From the NCBI RefSeq assembly GCF_014647455.2, contig NZ_BMPF01000002.1, forward strand, positions 310,001-374,000: a stretch of DNA of 64,000 nucleotides, given 5' to 3'. Both the position numbers and the translations under genes were made by a program. Shown here in pieces: positions 50,947 to 62,114 of the stretch (the first letter of the stretch is position 1; each line of letters opens with the position of its first letter). The notes below the pieces were generated by a model. It was not told the DNA's origin and did not search any database. It saw only the letters and a program-made list of their open reading frames with translations. Source of the DNA: Halarchaeum grantii. GTDB lineage: Archaea > Halobacteriota > Halobacteria > Halobacteriales > Halobacteriaceae.

Positions 50947-52989
50947 ATGCCGTGGTCCGAGACGCCGTTCGCGGTGCCGCTCCTCCTCGCGGCAGTCACG
51001 GGGCTCCTCCTCGCGGCGTACACGCTCGGCCGGCGCGAGCGCCTCGACCCGCCCGCCGTGGCGGCGTTCGTCACCGTCGCGCTCGCCACCGCCCTCTGGA
51101 CGGGCGCGTACACGCAGCAACTCGCCGCCACGACCGTCGCCGCGAAACTGTTCTGGACGCGCGTCGTCTGGATCGGCGTCGCGCTCACCGCCGTCGGCTG
51201 GCCGGTCTTCGTCCTCGCGTACACCGGGCACCGCCGCGTCCTCCGTGCGCGCGTCCTCGCTGCGCTCGCCGCGCTCCCGGCGCTCTGCGTGCTCGCCGTC
51301 TGGAGCGCGAACTACCGGTGGCTCCTCACGCCCGTCGGCCTCCGCGACGTCGCGGGCATCACCGTCCTCGAAATCGCGCCCGGCCCCCTCTTCGTGCTCT
51401 TCCTCTGCTACTCGTACGCGCTCGATGTCGTCGCCATCGGCCTCCTCGCGCGCGCCGCCATCACCCGACGCGGCACTCGACGCCGCGAAGCCGCCGTCCT
51501 CTGTCTCGGCTCCGTCCTCCCGCTCGCCGCCAGCGTCGCCAGCGTCGCCGTCCTCCACCCCTACCCGTACGTCGACGCGACGCCGATGGCGTTCGGCGTC
51601 ACCCTCCCGCTCGTCGCCGTCGTGCTCTTCCGCTATCGGCCGCTCTCGCTCGTCCCCGTCGCGCGCACCCAGCTCCTCGAGAAGATGAGCGACGGCCTCA
51701 TCGTCCTCAACGCCGACGAGCGCGTCGTCGACGCGAACGCGACCGCTCGCGCGCTCCTCGCCAACGGCGACGGCCTCATCGGCCGCCCGGCCGAGCGCGC
51801 GCTCGCCGACCACCCCGCTCTCCTCGACGCGATCGAGCGACCCGACGACGACGGCGAGCGCAGCGTCGTCATCGAGCGCGACGGCGAGCGGCGTCACTAC
51901 GACGTCTCCGTCTCCGTCGTTCGGGACTCGCTCGGCGCCGTCAGCGGCACGCTCGTCAGCCTCCGGGACATCACGCGGCGGCGCGAGCTCGAGCAGTGGT
52001 ATCAGAGCATCGTCGACCGGTCCACGACCATCGTCGCGGTGGCCGACGCCGAGGGCAGGCTCCGCTACGCCACGCCGTCGTTCGAGCGGACGCTGGACTA
52101 CGACCCCGGCGACATCGTCGGCGAGCGCGTGACCGACTTCATCCACCCGGACGACGTCCCCACGTTCCAGAGCGCGCTCGCGGACGCGAACGAGCACGGG
52201 ACCGGCGCGCTCCGGGAGGTGCGCGTCCGGGACGCCGAGGACGGCTGGCACGTCATCGAGGGCCAGGCGCGCGACCTGCGCGACGACCCCGTCATCGGCG
52301 GCTACCTGCTCTCCGGCCACGACGTCACCGCGCGCCGCCGCACCGAACAGCGCCTCCAAGCGCTCAATCGCGTCCTCCGCCACGACGTCCGCAACGAGCT
52401 CTCGGTCGTGCAGGGCTACGTCTCGATGGCGCGCGAGCGCATCGACGACGAGGAGGTGCGCGAGTGGCTCGAGCGCGCCCACAGCGCGAGCGAGAAACTC
52501 CTCGACGTGAGCGAGACGTCGCGATACGTCGACGCCGAACTCGAGCGCGACCCCGAGGTGGCGCGCCGCGACGTCACCGACGCCGTCGCGGACGCCGTCG
52601 CCGCCGTCGAGCGCACGCACCCCGACGTGCGCGTCGCGGTGGACGCCCCGGAGTCGGCGCGCGCGGACGTCACCCGGCTCTTCGAGTTCGCCGTCGAGCA
52701 CCTCGTGCGGACCGCCGCCGAGCACGCCGCGAGCACCGACGAGGACGTCGAGGTGCGCGTCGAGCGAACGACCGCCGGGGTCGAGCTCCGCGTACGGCTC
52801 GGCGAGCGGTGGCTCTCCGAGGGCGACGAGCGCGTGCTGGAGCAGGGCGAGGAGTCCCCGCTCGCGCACGCCGACGGCCTCGGCTTCTGGATCGTCCACT
52901 GGGCGGTGACGGCCGCCGACGGCACGCTCGCCGTCGCGGAGGACGGCCGCGTCGTCGTGCTCCGCCTCCGCGACCCCGACGCGTCGTGA
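50947..52989 (+). CDS. 7TM-PAS sensor histidine kinase with degenerate ATPase domain
   Basis: A 680-residue protein: seven N-terminal helices (1-235), a PAS-like domain (MSDGLIVLNADERVVDANAT), a clearer PAS (STTIVAVADAEGRLRYATPS through RRTEQRL) and the phosphoacceptor helix NRVLRHDVRNELSVVQGY. The HATPase region is unusual: the N box reads FAVEHLVRTAAEHA with no asparagine, and no DxGxG G1 box is present, though a GLGFWIVHW G2 remains. It may not bind ATP normally. TCTTATGG (50917-50924) precedes ATG 50947 by 27 bases. No response regulator is adjacent. Confidence 0.85.
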   Translation: MPWSETPFAVPLLLAAVTGLLLAAYTLGRRERLDPPAVAAFVTVALATALWTGAYTQQLAATTVAAKLFWTRVVWIGVALTAVGWPVFVLAYTGHRRVLRARVLAALAALPALCVLAVWSANYRWLLTPVGLRDVAGITVLEIAPGPLFVLFLCYSYALDVVAIGLLARAAITRRGTRRREAAVLCLGSVLPLAASVASVAVLHPYPYVDATPMAFGVTLPLVAVVLFRYRPLSLVPVARTQLLEKMSDGLIVLNADERVVDANATARALLANGDGLIGRPAERALADHPALLDAIERPDDDGERSVVIERDGERRHYDVSVSVVRDSLGAVSGTLVSLRDITRRRELEQWYQSIVDRSTTIVAVADAEGRLRYATPSFERTLDYDPGDIVGERVTDFIHPDDVPTFQSALADANEHGTGALREVRVRDAEDGWHVIEGQARDLRDDPVIGGYLLSGHDVTARRRTEQRLQALNRVLRHDVRNELSVVQGYVSMARERIDDEEVREWLERAHSASEKLLDVSETSRYVDAELERDPEVARRDVTDAVADAVAAVERTHPDVRVAVDAPESARADVTRLFEFAVEHLVRTAAEHAASTDEDVEVRVERTTAGVELRVRLGERWLSEGDERVLEQGEESPLAHADGLGFWIVHWAVTAADGTLAVAEDGRVVVLRLRDPDAS

Positions 52990-53035
52990 GGCGGGGGTTT
53001 CGAAGCGCTTAACCCCGACACGACAGTAGCACCAC

Positions 53036-53129
53036 CAACTCGCTGGTGCGGGCCCAGCGGGCACCCGTCTCGACGGGACGAAATGTGGACCGCCTCGCGG
53101 TCTGAATCGACAGCGCCCGCGGACAACAC
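53036..53129 (+). promoter_or_regulatory. Structured 5-prime leader of rpl15e
   Basis: GCGCTTAACC (53006-53015) predicts transcription from about 53036, leaving a leader of roughly 94 bases, unusual where most messages are leaderless. It holds GCTGG/CCAGC (53042-53058) or the exclusive alternative GGTGC/GCACC (53045-53065), then CCCGT-CTCG-ACGGG (53064-53077 region) and GACCGC-CTC-GCGGTC (53088-53102). An autoregulatory L15e site is a reasonable guess. Confidence 0.5.
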
Positions 53130-53717
53130 ATGGCACGAAGCTTCTACTCCCACATCAAGGACGCGTGGAAGCAGCCCGGCGAGGGCAAACTCGCCGAGCT
53201 GCAGTGGCAGCGCAAGCAGGAATGGCGCCGACAGGGCGCGATCGAGCGCGTCGAGCGCCCGACCCGCCTCGACAAGGCCCGCGAGCTCGGCTACAAGGCC
53301 AAGCAGGGCGTCGTCGTCGCGCGCGTCTCCGTCCGGAAGGGGACCGCCCGGCAGTCCCGCCACAAGGCGGGTCGCCGGACGAAGCGGCAGGGCGTCAACC
53401 GCATCGGTCGCGCGAAGAACCTCCAGCGCATCTCCGAGGAGCGCGCGACGCGCAAGTACGTCAACCTCCGCGTGCTGAACTCCTACTGGGTGGGTGAAGA
53501 CGGGTCGCAGAAGTGGTTCGAAGTCATTCTCCTCGACCCGGAGCATCCCGCCATCCAGAACGACGACGACCTCGGCTGGATCGCGAACAACAGTCAGGAG
53601 AACCGCGCGCTGCGCGGTCTCACCTCCGCCGGCCGGAAGGGCCGCGGTCTCCGCAAGCGCGGGAAGGGCACGGAGCACGTCCGTCCCTCGAAGAACGGCG
53701 GCCAGCGCAAGAAGTAA
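53130..53717 (+). CDS. rpl15e: 50S ribosomal protein L15e (eL15)
   Basis: A 195-residue ribosomal protein of the eL15 family. It starts MARSFYSHIKDAWKQPGEGK and holds the basic block KAGRRTKRQGVNRIGRAKNLQ and the RVLNSYWVGEDGSQKWFEVI segment, ending in a Lys/Arg/Gly-rich tail. It binds 23S rRNA. Length is normal. Preceded by a structured leader. Confidence 0.96.
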   Translation: MARSFYSHIKDAWKQPGEGKLAELQWQRKQEWRRQGAIERVERPTRLDKARELGYKAKQGVVVARVSVRKGTARQSRHKAGRRTKRQGVNRIGRAKNLQRISEERATRKYVNLRVLNSYWVGEDGSQKWFEVILLDPEHPAIQNDDDLGWIANNSQENRALRGLTSAGRKGRGLRKRGKGTEHVRPSKNGGQRKK

Positions 53718-53770
53718 CGCCGCGCGTTTCGGTTTCTCCCGTTTCCCTCGCCGCGTAGCGACGGCGCCGT

Positions 53771-54748
53771 TCAGCGCCCGCGCCAGACGACGTCCGCCGC
53801 GATGTCGTCGCGCGTGACGACGCCGACGAAGCGCCCGTGGCTGTCGGTGACGGCGGCGTGCGCGGCGCCCGTCTCGCGGAACTCGGTGACGAGTTCGTCC
53901 ACGGTCCACGAGTCGAGAGCGGCGGGAACGTCCGCGAGGGCGTCGCGGAGCGTGCCGCCGGATTCGACGGCGCGCACGGCGGCGGCGAGCGTCACGATAC
54001 CGACGACGCCACCGTCGGCCCCGACGACGGGAACGGCGTCGACGCCGGCCTCAAGGCAGGCGTCGCGCGCGGCGGCCGGCGTCGCGTCCGCGTCGAGCAC
54101 GGTGGCGGTTTCGCGCGGCGTCATCACCTCAGCGACGGCGGTCTGTTCGAGGTCGAGGACGGCGTGCACCATCTCGCGCTCGTGGGGTGCGACGACGCCG
54201 AGCTGTGCGCCCGTCACGAGGAGCGCGCGGATCTCCTCGCGCGTCACGTACGGCGTCGCCGCGTCGGTGCCACCGAGGAGCGAGGTGATGGCGTTCGCGG
54301 CGGTGTCGAACGCCCAGACGACCGGGGAGAGCGCGCGTTCGAGGACGTGGACGGGGCGCGCGATGGTGAGCGCCCACGATTCGGCGTGCGCGACGCCGTA
54401 GGCCTTCGGCGCGATCTCGCCGAAGAGCAGGACGAGCACGCTCGTCACGACGGTGGCGGCGACGATGGCGGAGCCGGCGGGGAGGAGCGACACCGTGAGC
54501 GTCGCGATGATGGTGGAGAAGGCGACGTTCACGACGTTGTTCCCGACGAGGATGGTGACGAGGAGGCGGTTCGGGTCCTCGCGGAGCGCGTGCAACGCCG
54601 TCGCGCGGGCGTCACCGGTGGCGGCGAGCGACTGGATGCGGTGCAGTTGGAGCGAGAACGTCGCGATTTCGGCGGACGAGAAGAAGGCGCTCGCCACCAG
54701 GAGGAGGAGGCAAGCGCCCGCGAGCACGACGAGGGTGGCGTCGACCAT
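53771..54748 (-). CDS. CNNM/DUF21 and CBS domain membrane protein
   Basis: A 325-residue protein with a DUF21 (CNNM) membrane domain of four helices (residues 1-140; FFSSAEIATFSLQLHRI is characteristic) and a CBS pair (about 185-310; MTPRETATVLDADATP, then VVGVVTRDDIA at the end). CNNM/CorC proteins move or regulate Mg2+ and other divalent cations. The C-terminal CorC domain is absent, which is common in archaeal members. Confidence 0.88.
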   Translation of the reverse strand: MVDATLVVLAGACLLLLVASAFFSSAEIATFSLQLHRIQSLAATGDARATALHALREDPNRLLVTILVGNNVVNVAFSTIIATLTVSLLPAGSAIVAATVVTSVLVLLFGEIAPKAYGVAHAESWALTIARPVHVLERALSPVVWAFDTAANAITSLLGGTDAATPYVTREEIRALLVTGAQLGVVAPHEREMVHAVLDLEQTAVAEVMTPRETATVLDADATPAAARDACLEAGVDAVPVVGADGGVVGIVTLAAAVRAVESGGTLRDALADVPAALDSWTVDELVTEFRETGAAHAAVTDSHGRFVGVVTRDDIAADVVWRGR

Positions 54749-54793
54749 ACCGATGGGAGTGGCCCGAGGGCCGTAAGCCCACCCGGAGTCCCC

Positions 54794-56503
54794 CTACTCG
54801 GCGTCGCCGACGACGCCCTGCAGGGTCTCGAAGGCGTCGCGCTCGGCGTCGTCGTCGGCGTTCGCGACGAGGCGCTCGACGATGAACTCGGGCGTGCTGC
54901 GCCCGACGACGCCGAAGCGCGGCTGGTAGTCGACTTCGAGGGCGAGGTCCGGGGAGAGCCCTTCGGCGAAGACGCCGTCGACGCGCGCGCGCCCCGGGAG
55001 CGGGTCGAGGTCGTCCGCGAGGTGGGTGACGTAGACGCCGAGCGCGTCGTGGTCGGCGGTGAGCGAGACCAACCCGTGGAGGAGGTCGGCGGCGCTCCCG
55101 GGTTCGGTGATGGCCTCGAACTCGTCGACGAGCATGAGCGTGCGGCCGTCGCGGGCGAGCGGCGGCACGACGGAGCGCAGCGTCGTCTCGAGGACGCCGG
55201 CGTTGAAGCTCGCGTGGCGGCGGTGGAAGACGAGGCGGTCGAACCGCCCGACGACGGCGTGGTCGGCGGGGACGGGAAGCCCGAGGGCGGCGAGCGTCGC
55301 GACCTCGGCGAGCGTCTCGAGGAGCGTCGTCTTCCCGCCGGAGTTCGCGCCCGTGAGGACGGCGACGCGGTCGCCGACCGGCGGCCCCGCGAGGTCGTGG
55401 TCGCCGAGCGCGTACGTCACGGGTTGGACGCTCGCGCCGGACGCGCGGAGGCCGAGGTTGCGCGCGCCCGCGACCGCGAGCGCGGCGTCGTCGGTGTACG
55501 CGGGCCGCGTGAGGTCGTAGGCGACGGCGAAGCGCGCGAGCGAGACGGTGAACGCCACGTCGGGGACCGCCTCGGTCGCGGCCTCGACGTCGGTGTCGGC
55601 CTCGGCGACGGCGCTGTCGAGGTCCGCGCGCACCGATTCCTCGCGGCTCGCGGCGTCCGCGCGGAGGGCGTCGGCGAGCGAACGGAGCGTCCCGCTCACG
55701 AAGTCGGCGGCGTCGGCGGCGTCGGTCGCGGCGTGCTCGCGGATCCGCGCGGGGCCGACGCCCGTGACGTCCGCGACGTGCTCGACGACGGCTTCGCGGA
55801 ACTCGTCCGGCCCGCGGAGGTCGCCCGAGCGGACGTCCTCGAGCACGCCGAGCGCGTCGCGTTCGAGGCGCTCGACGGCGGCCGCGCGCTCGCGGAGGTC
55901 GTCGAGGCGGTCGTCGTAGCCGTCACGGACGCCGTCGCCGTCGCGATAGCGCAGGGCGTCGGCGGCGTCCCGGAGGGCGTCGGCGTCCAGGTCGGCGAAC
56001 GCCGCGAACGCCCCCGAATCGAGGCCGGCGTCGACGAGCGCGAGCGCGGTTTCGACGGCCGCGCGCTCCCCGCCGTCGCGGCTGTCGTGCTCCTCGAAGG
56101 CGGCGATGGCGGCCTCGCGCTCGCCCTCGTTGAGCTCGCGCCACGTCTCGACGGCGTCGAAGACCGCGTCGAGGCGGGCCTCGCGCGCGTCGGCGTCCGC
56201 GAGCGGCGTGAGGACGCGGATGCGGTCGCGGGCGCGGCGCGTGAGCGCGAACTCGGCGGCCGTCCCGAGGACGCGCTTGTAGACGTCGCGGGCGTCGTCG
56301 GTCGCGAAGCGATCGGCGTCCCCGCCGCCATCGGCGCGCCGGAGAATGCGGGTGGCTCGACCCGGCGAGACGCCGGCGTCGACGAGCGCGGAGACGTCGG
56401 CGGACTCGATGGCGCGGATCGCGGCGGCCTCGCCCAGCGCCTCGGTGAGGCGGGCGGCGGTCTTCGGGCCGACGCCCCAGTAGTCCTGTAGGTCGCTCTC
56501 CAT
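54794..56503 (-). CDS. MutS-related ATPase with helix-hairpin-helix N-terminus
   Basis: A 569-residue MutS-family ATPase lacking the mismatch-recognition domain. The N-terminus carries helix-hairpin-helix motifs (YWGVGPKTAARLTEALGE and DAGVSPGRATRILR), the middle is helical lever/clamp-like, and the ATPase has Walker A TGANSGGKTTLLET near residue 386 and Walker B TLMLVDEFEAITEPG. It resembles archaeal MutS5/MutS2-like proteins involved in DNA structure processing rather than mismatch repair. No Smr nuclease domain is present. Start ATG 56503. Confidence 0.83.
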   Translation of the reverse strand: MESDLQDYWGVGPKTAARLTEALGEAAAIRAIESADVSALVDAGVSPGRATRILRRADGGGDADRFATDDARDVYKRVLGTAAEFALTRRARDRIRVLTPLADADAREARLDAVFDAVETWRELNEGEREAAIAAFEEHDSRDGGERAAVETALALVDAGLDSGAFAAFADLDADALRDAADALRYRDGDGVRDGYDDRLDDLRERAAAVERLERDALGVLEDVRSGDLRGPDEFREAVVEHVADVTGVGPARIREHAATDAADAADFVSGTLRSLADALRADAASREESVRADLDSAVAEADTDVEAATEAVPDVAFTVSLARFAVAYDLTRPAYTDDAALAVAGARNLGLRASGASVQPVTYALGDHDLAGPPVGDRVAVLTGANSGGKTTLLETLAEVATLAALGLPVPADHAVVGRFDRLVFHRRHASFNAGVLETTLRSVVPPLARDGRTLMLVDEFEAITEPGSAADLLHGLVSLTADHDALGVYVTHLADDLDPLPGRARVDGVFAEGLSPDLALEVDYQPRFGVVGRSTPEFIVERLVANADDDAERDAFETLQGVVGDAE

Positions 56504-56540
56504 ACGGGAGTGGTACGGCGGCGGGAGAAAAACCGTTGCC

Positions 56541-56990
56541 CTAAGCGAGCGCGAACCACTCGCTGCCCGCGTAGTTCCAGAGGCCCCCACCGGTGACGGC
56601 CGAGAGGGAAGCCATCCAGTAGGGGAGCGTGAGCCACTGGATCGTCGCGGTGAGGAGGGCGGTGTAGACGGCGTAGCCGACGATGCAGACGCCGAGATAG
56701 CGCGCGAAACGCCGGCGGAGGCGGTCGGTGGCCGCGAAGGTGTAGCGGCTGTTCAGCCCGAACGTCCAGACGGCGCCGCCGAAGAACGCGACGAACGCCG
56801 CCCGCGACGTCGGGAGGGCGCCGGCGAGCGCGAGGAAGACGGCGACGTTCACGAGCGCGCCCGAAACGCCGATGGCGCCGAACTCGGTGAGTCGAACCGC
56901 GCGCTCGGCCGGACAGACCCGCGTGACGCCGAGCCGGCGGAGGCCGGCTTCGAGGAGTGGTTCGATGCGCGCGAGCGGTGTCGCACTCAT
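56541..56990 (-). CDS. GtrA family membrane protein
   Basis: A 149-residue GtrA-type protein with four helices: RLTEFGAIGVSGALVNVAVF, the AAFVAFFGGAVWTFGLNSRYTF block that is the family hallmark, YLGVCIVGYAVYTALLT and a last one. GtrA proteins are thought to flip or support transfer of lipid-linked sugars. Start ATG 56990 (MSATPLAR) is used with TTTATCC about 30 bases upstream. Confidence 0.87.
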   Translation of the reverse strand: MSATPLARIEPLLEAGLRRLGVTRVCPAERAVRLTEFGAIGVSGALVNVAVFLALAGALPTSRAAFVAFFGGAVWTFGLNSRYTFAATDRLRRRFARYLGVCIVGYAVYTALLTATIQWLTLPYWMASLSAVTGGGLWNYAGSEWFALA

Positions 56991-57187
56991 GTCCCGGTCG
57001 GGACAACAGTATCGGCGAGAGACGGATAAAGGTTGGTGCGGACTCCCACGTTGAGCGGCGTGCCCGCGCCGAGCGGCCGTCTCGAACGACGGGGGAGAAA
57101 GCACTTACCGGGTCGCGGCGGCGCCGCCGCTCGGCGCGCGGCGAACAGGGGAAAGCAGGGGAAAGAAGCGTGTGGGCGTCGGCCGGG

Positions 57188-59410
<2,223 letters not shown>

Positions 59411-59587
59411 GTAATATTCCCACCAGAGGGCGAAGATGTTTTTCTGAAGGGAAGATATTTTTGTGCTTGTGTCCGGTGGGTTCGCAGTATCTGTTGGGCA
59501 GGCGGCGACGCAGGAAAAAGACGGGCCGGCATCTCGTGTGCGAGACGTTCTGGCGCGTGGTATCGCCGTTCGGCTCGCGATGCCGTG

Positions 59588-60205
59588 TTACTCGCCTTCG
59601 ACGAGGCGGCGGAGCTGTTCGGGAGGGACGGCACCGCGCGCCGCGTACCCCTCGTACGCGAACGTCGGCACGCCCGTCACGCCCTGCTGGTGGGCCGCCC
59701 GGAACTTCTCCGTCACCGTCTCGTGCAGGTCCTCGTCCGCGACGGCGTCGCGGACCGCCTCGGGGTCGACGCCCGCCTCGTCGGCGAGGTCGGCGAGCAC
59801 GTCCACGTCGCCGATGTCGCGCTCGTCCTCCCAGAGCGCCGCGAAGAGCGACTCGTCGAACGCCAGCCACGTCTCGTAGTCCTCGTGTTCGGCCACGTAG
59901 TAGGAGGCGATCTGCGCGTCCAGCGAGTCCACGTCCCCCACGAGGTCCGTCTGCATCTCCTCGGCGTCGTACTGCTCGCGGAGGCGTTCGACGTTCTGCT
60001 TCGCCTGCTCGTAGTACTCGTCGTCGTGCCCGCTCTCCTGCACGATTTCGCCCGACTCGTTGCGCTGGTTCGACCGGAGGTCGAAGGGGTGCCACTCGAT
60101 CTCCAGTTCCTCCTCGCGCGACTCCTGATACGTCTCGAGCGAGCGGCGCCCGAGGTAGCAGAACGGACAGACGTAGTCGCTGAACACCGTTATCGTGTCG
60201 GCCAT
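59588..60205 (-). CDS. DsbA family oxidoreductase (FrnE-like)
   Basis: A 205-residue thioredoxin-fold protein with the active site CPFC at residues 13-16 (FSDYVCPFCYLGRR) and the cis-Pro loop GVTGVPTFAYEGY near 180, as in FrnE/DsbA-like disulfide isomerases. No signal peptide, so it acts in the cytoplasm. Start ATG 60205 (MADTITVF). A T5 tract downstream (minus strand, about 59515) could end its transcript. It lies next to katG, so both may serve oxidative stress, by context only. Confidence 0.88.
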   Translation of the reverse strand: MADTITVFSDYVCPFCYLGRRSLETYQESREEELEIEWHPFDLRSNQRNESGEIVQESGHDDEYYEQAKQNVERLREQYDAEEMQTDLVGDVDSLDAQIASYYVAEHEDYETWLAFDESLFAALWEDERDIGDVDVLADLADEAGVDPEAVRDAVADEDLHETVTEKFRAAHQQGVTGVPTFAYEGYAARGAVPPEQLRRLVEGE

Positions 60206-60318
60206 ACGGCGTGAAGGGGACGGGGACGCAAGAGGGCCACGCCCCCGGCACTGAACGCGCGAAACGGGACGCGAGCGAGGCACAGCACTTTACCCTTCAG
60301 CGCGCGCACACGACAGGT

Positions 60319-60375
60319 ATGAACTCGGAGACGGGACGGGAGCCGTGGCGGCGCGGGAGACACCCCACATGGTGA
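60319..60375 (+). CDS. Possible 18-residue upstream ORF overlapping kinase start
   Basis: ATG 60319 opens MNSETGREPWRRGRHPTW and stops at TGA 60373, overlapping the kinase ATG at 60369 (ATGGTGA). CACTTTACCC is centred about 29 bases upstream, so this may be the first codon of the message. A weak GGGAG lies nine bases ahead of the kinase ATG. Confidence 0.3.
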   Translation: MNSETGREPWRRGRHPTW

Positions 60376-62114
60376 ACGCCCTCCTCGCCGGGCACGTCGC
60401 GGCGTTCGCGCTCGCCGCCATCGCGTGCGTCCTCGGCGCGTGGCGCGCACTCGACGCCGAGCACGACGGAACGCGCACGGGCCTCGTGGCCTTCTTCCTC
60501 GCGAGCGGCGGGTGGGCCGCGACAACAGTCGGCTTCCTCCTCATCCCCGTCGTCCCCGTCCAGCGCGCGCTCGTCATCCTCGGGTTGCTCTTCGGCCTCC
60601 TCACCGTCGGCGCGTGGCTCTACTTCGCCGCCGCCTACACGGGGCGCTCGCCGAGCGCGCTCCCGTACAGCCGCCTCACCGCCGGCGTCCTCGTCGCCGT
60701 CGGCGTGTTCAAGGCCACGAACCCCATCCACCACGCCTACTTCGGCGTCGAGGCGGTGGCGGAGCCGTTCCCCCACCTCGCCGTCCACTACGGCATCGGG
60801 CACTGGCTCTCGCTCGGCCTCGCGTACGTCCTCGCGTTCGTCGGCGTCTACATGATCCTCGAGCACTTCCACCTCGCCGGCGCGGACACCCGCCCGCTCG
60901 CCGTCCTCGTCGGCTTCACCGCGCTCCCCGTGCTCCTGAACATCGTCGCGCTCGACACGCCGTGGCTCCTGCCCCTCCTCTACGAACCGCTCGGCGTCGC
61001 GGCGTTCGCGCTCGGCGTCGGCTTCGTCTACTTCGAGCGCTTCGAGACCATCCACCTCGCCGCCGACATCGACGACCCCGTCGTCTTCCTCGACCGCGAG
61101 GGGTACATCCGCGACTACAATCAGGAGGCTGCGGCGCTCTTCGGCGAACTCGACGGCGCGACGGGCGAGCGCCTCGCGGACGTCCTCCCGACGCTCGCGG
61201 CGGGCATCGAGGACGGCGCGTCCGTCGTCGCGCTCGAACGCGGCGGGGAGACGCGCTACTACGACGTCACGACGAACCCCTTCATGGCGGGGGAGACCCG
61301 GACGGGCGAATCCATCGTCGTCTCGGACGCCACGGAACGCGAGCGCTACCGCCGGCGTCTCGAGGCGCGCGGCGAGCAACTGGAGGCGCTGAACCGCGTC
61401 GTCCGCCACGACATCCGCAACGACATGGCGGTCGTGACGGGGTGGAGCGAGGTGCTCGAGGACCACGTCGACGAGGACGGGCGGGACGCCCTGTGGCGGA
61501 TCCGCCGCACCGCCGAGCACACCATCGAGATCACGGAGAACGTCCGGGACTTCGTGGACGCGCTCGCGGACGAGGGCGAGATGTCGACGCACCGCATCGA
61601 CCTCCACGCGCACCTCGACGCCGAACTCGAGCGCGTCCGCGAGGCCTACCCGAACGCGCGCTTCGAGACGCCGACCGGCCTCCCGGACGTCGCCGTCGAG
61701 GCGAACGAACTGCTCTCCTCGGTCTTCCGCAACCTCCTGAACAACGCCGTCCAGCACAGCGACGTCGACGACCCCGTCGTGACCGTCACCGCGAGCGTCG
61801 CCCCCGACACCGTCACGGTGCGCGTCGCGGACAACGGCCCCGGCGTCCCGGACGCGGAGAAGGAGCGCGTCTTCGGGAAGGACGCGAAGGGCGTCGAGAG
61901 CACCGGGACGGGCATCGGCCTCTACCTCGTGCGGACGCTGCTCACGCAGTTCGGCGGGAACGTCCACGTCGAGGACAACGACCCGCGGGGCGCGGTGTTC
62001 GTCGTCGAGTTACCGCGCGCCTCAGAGGGCGCTCGCGCCGAGGAAGACGCAGGCGACGACGGCGACGAGGGGGGCGGCGTACGCGACGCCGTCGCGGAGT
62101 CGTCCCCCGACTAG
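60369..62114 (+). CDS. 7TM sensor histidine kinase
   Basis: A 581-residue kinase with seven N-terminal helices (1-215), a PAS-like segment (DDPVVFLDREGYIRDYNQEA), phosphoacceptor helix LNRVVRHDIRNDMAVVTGWS and an intact HATPase domain: N box NLLNNAVQHS, G1 VADNGPGVPD, G2 GTGIGLYLVRTL. Starts GTG 60345 and ATG 60369 are both possible; the ATG is listed. The last 33 residues are acidic and encoded antisense to the end of the convergent platform gene, a 93-base overlap. No adjacent response regulator. Confidence 0.86.
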   Translation: MVNALLAGHVAAFALAAIACVLGAWRALDAEHDGTRTGLVAFFLASGGWAATTVGFLLIPVVPVQRALVILGLLFGLLTVGAWLYFAAAYTGRSPSALPYSRLTAGVLVAVGVFKATNPIHHAYFGVEAVAEPFPHLAVHYGIGHWLSLGLAYVLAFVGVYMILEHFHLAGADTRPLAVLVGFTALPVLLNIVALDTPWLLPLLYEPLGVAAFALGVGFVYFERFETIHLAADIDDPVVFLDREGYIRDYNQEAAALFGELDGATGERLADVLPTLAAGIEDGASVVALERGGETRYYDVTTNPFMAGETRTGESIVVSDATERERYRRRLEARGEQLEALNRVVRHDIRNDMAVVTGWSEVLEDHVDEDGRDALWRIRRTAEHTIEITENVRDFVDALADEGEMSTHRIDLHAHLDAELERVREAYPNARFETPTGLPDVAVEANELLSSVFRNLLNNAVQHSDVDDPVVTVTASVAPDTVTVRVADNGPGVPDAEKERVFGKDAKGVESTGTGIGLYLVRTLLTQFGGNVHVEDNDPRGAVFVVELPRASEGARAEEDAGDDGDEGGGVRDAVAESSPD

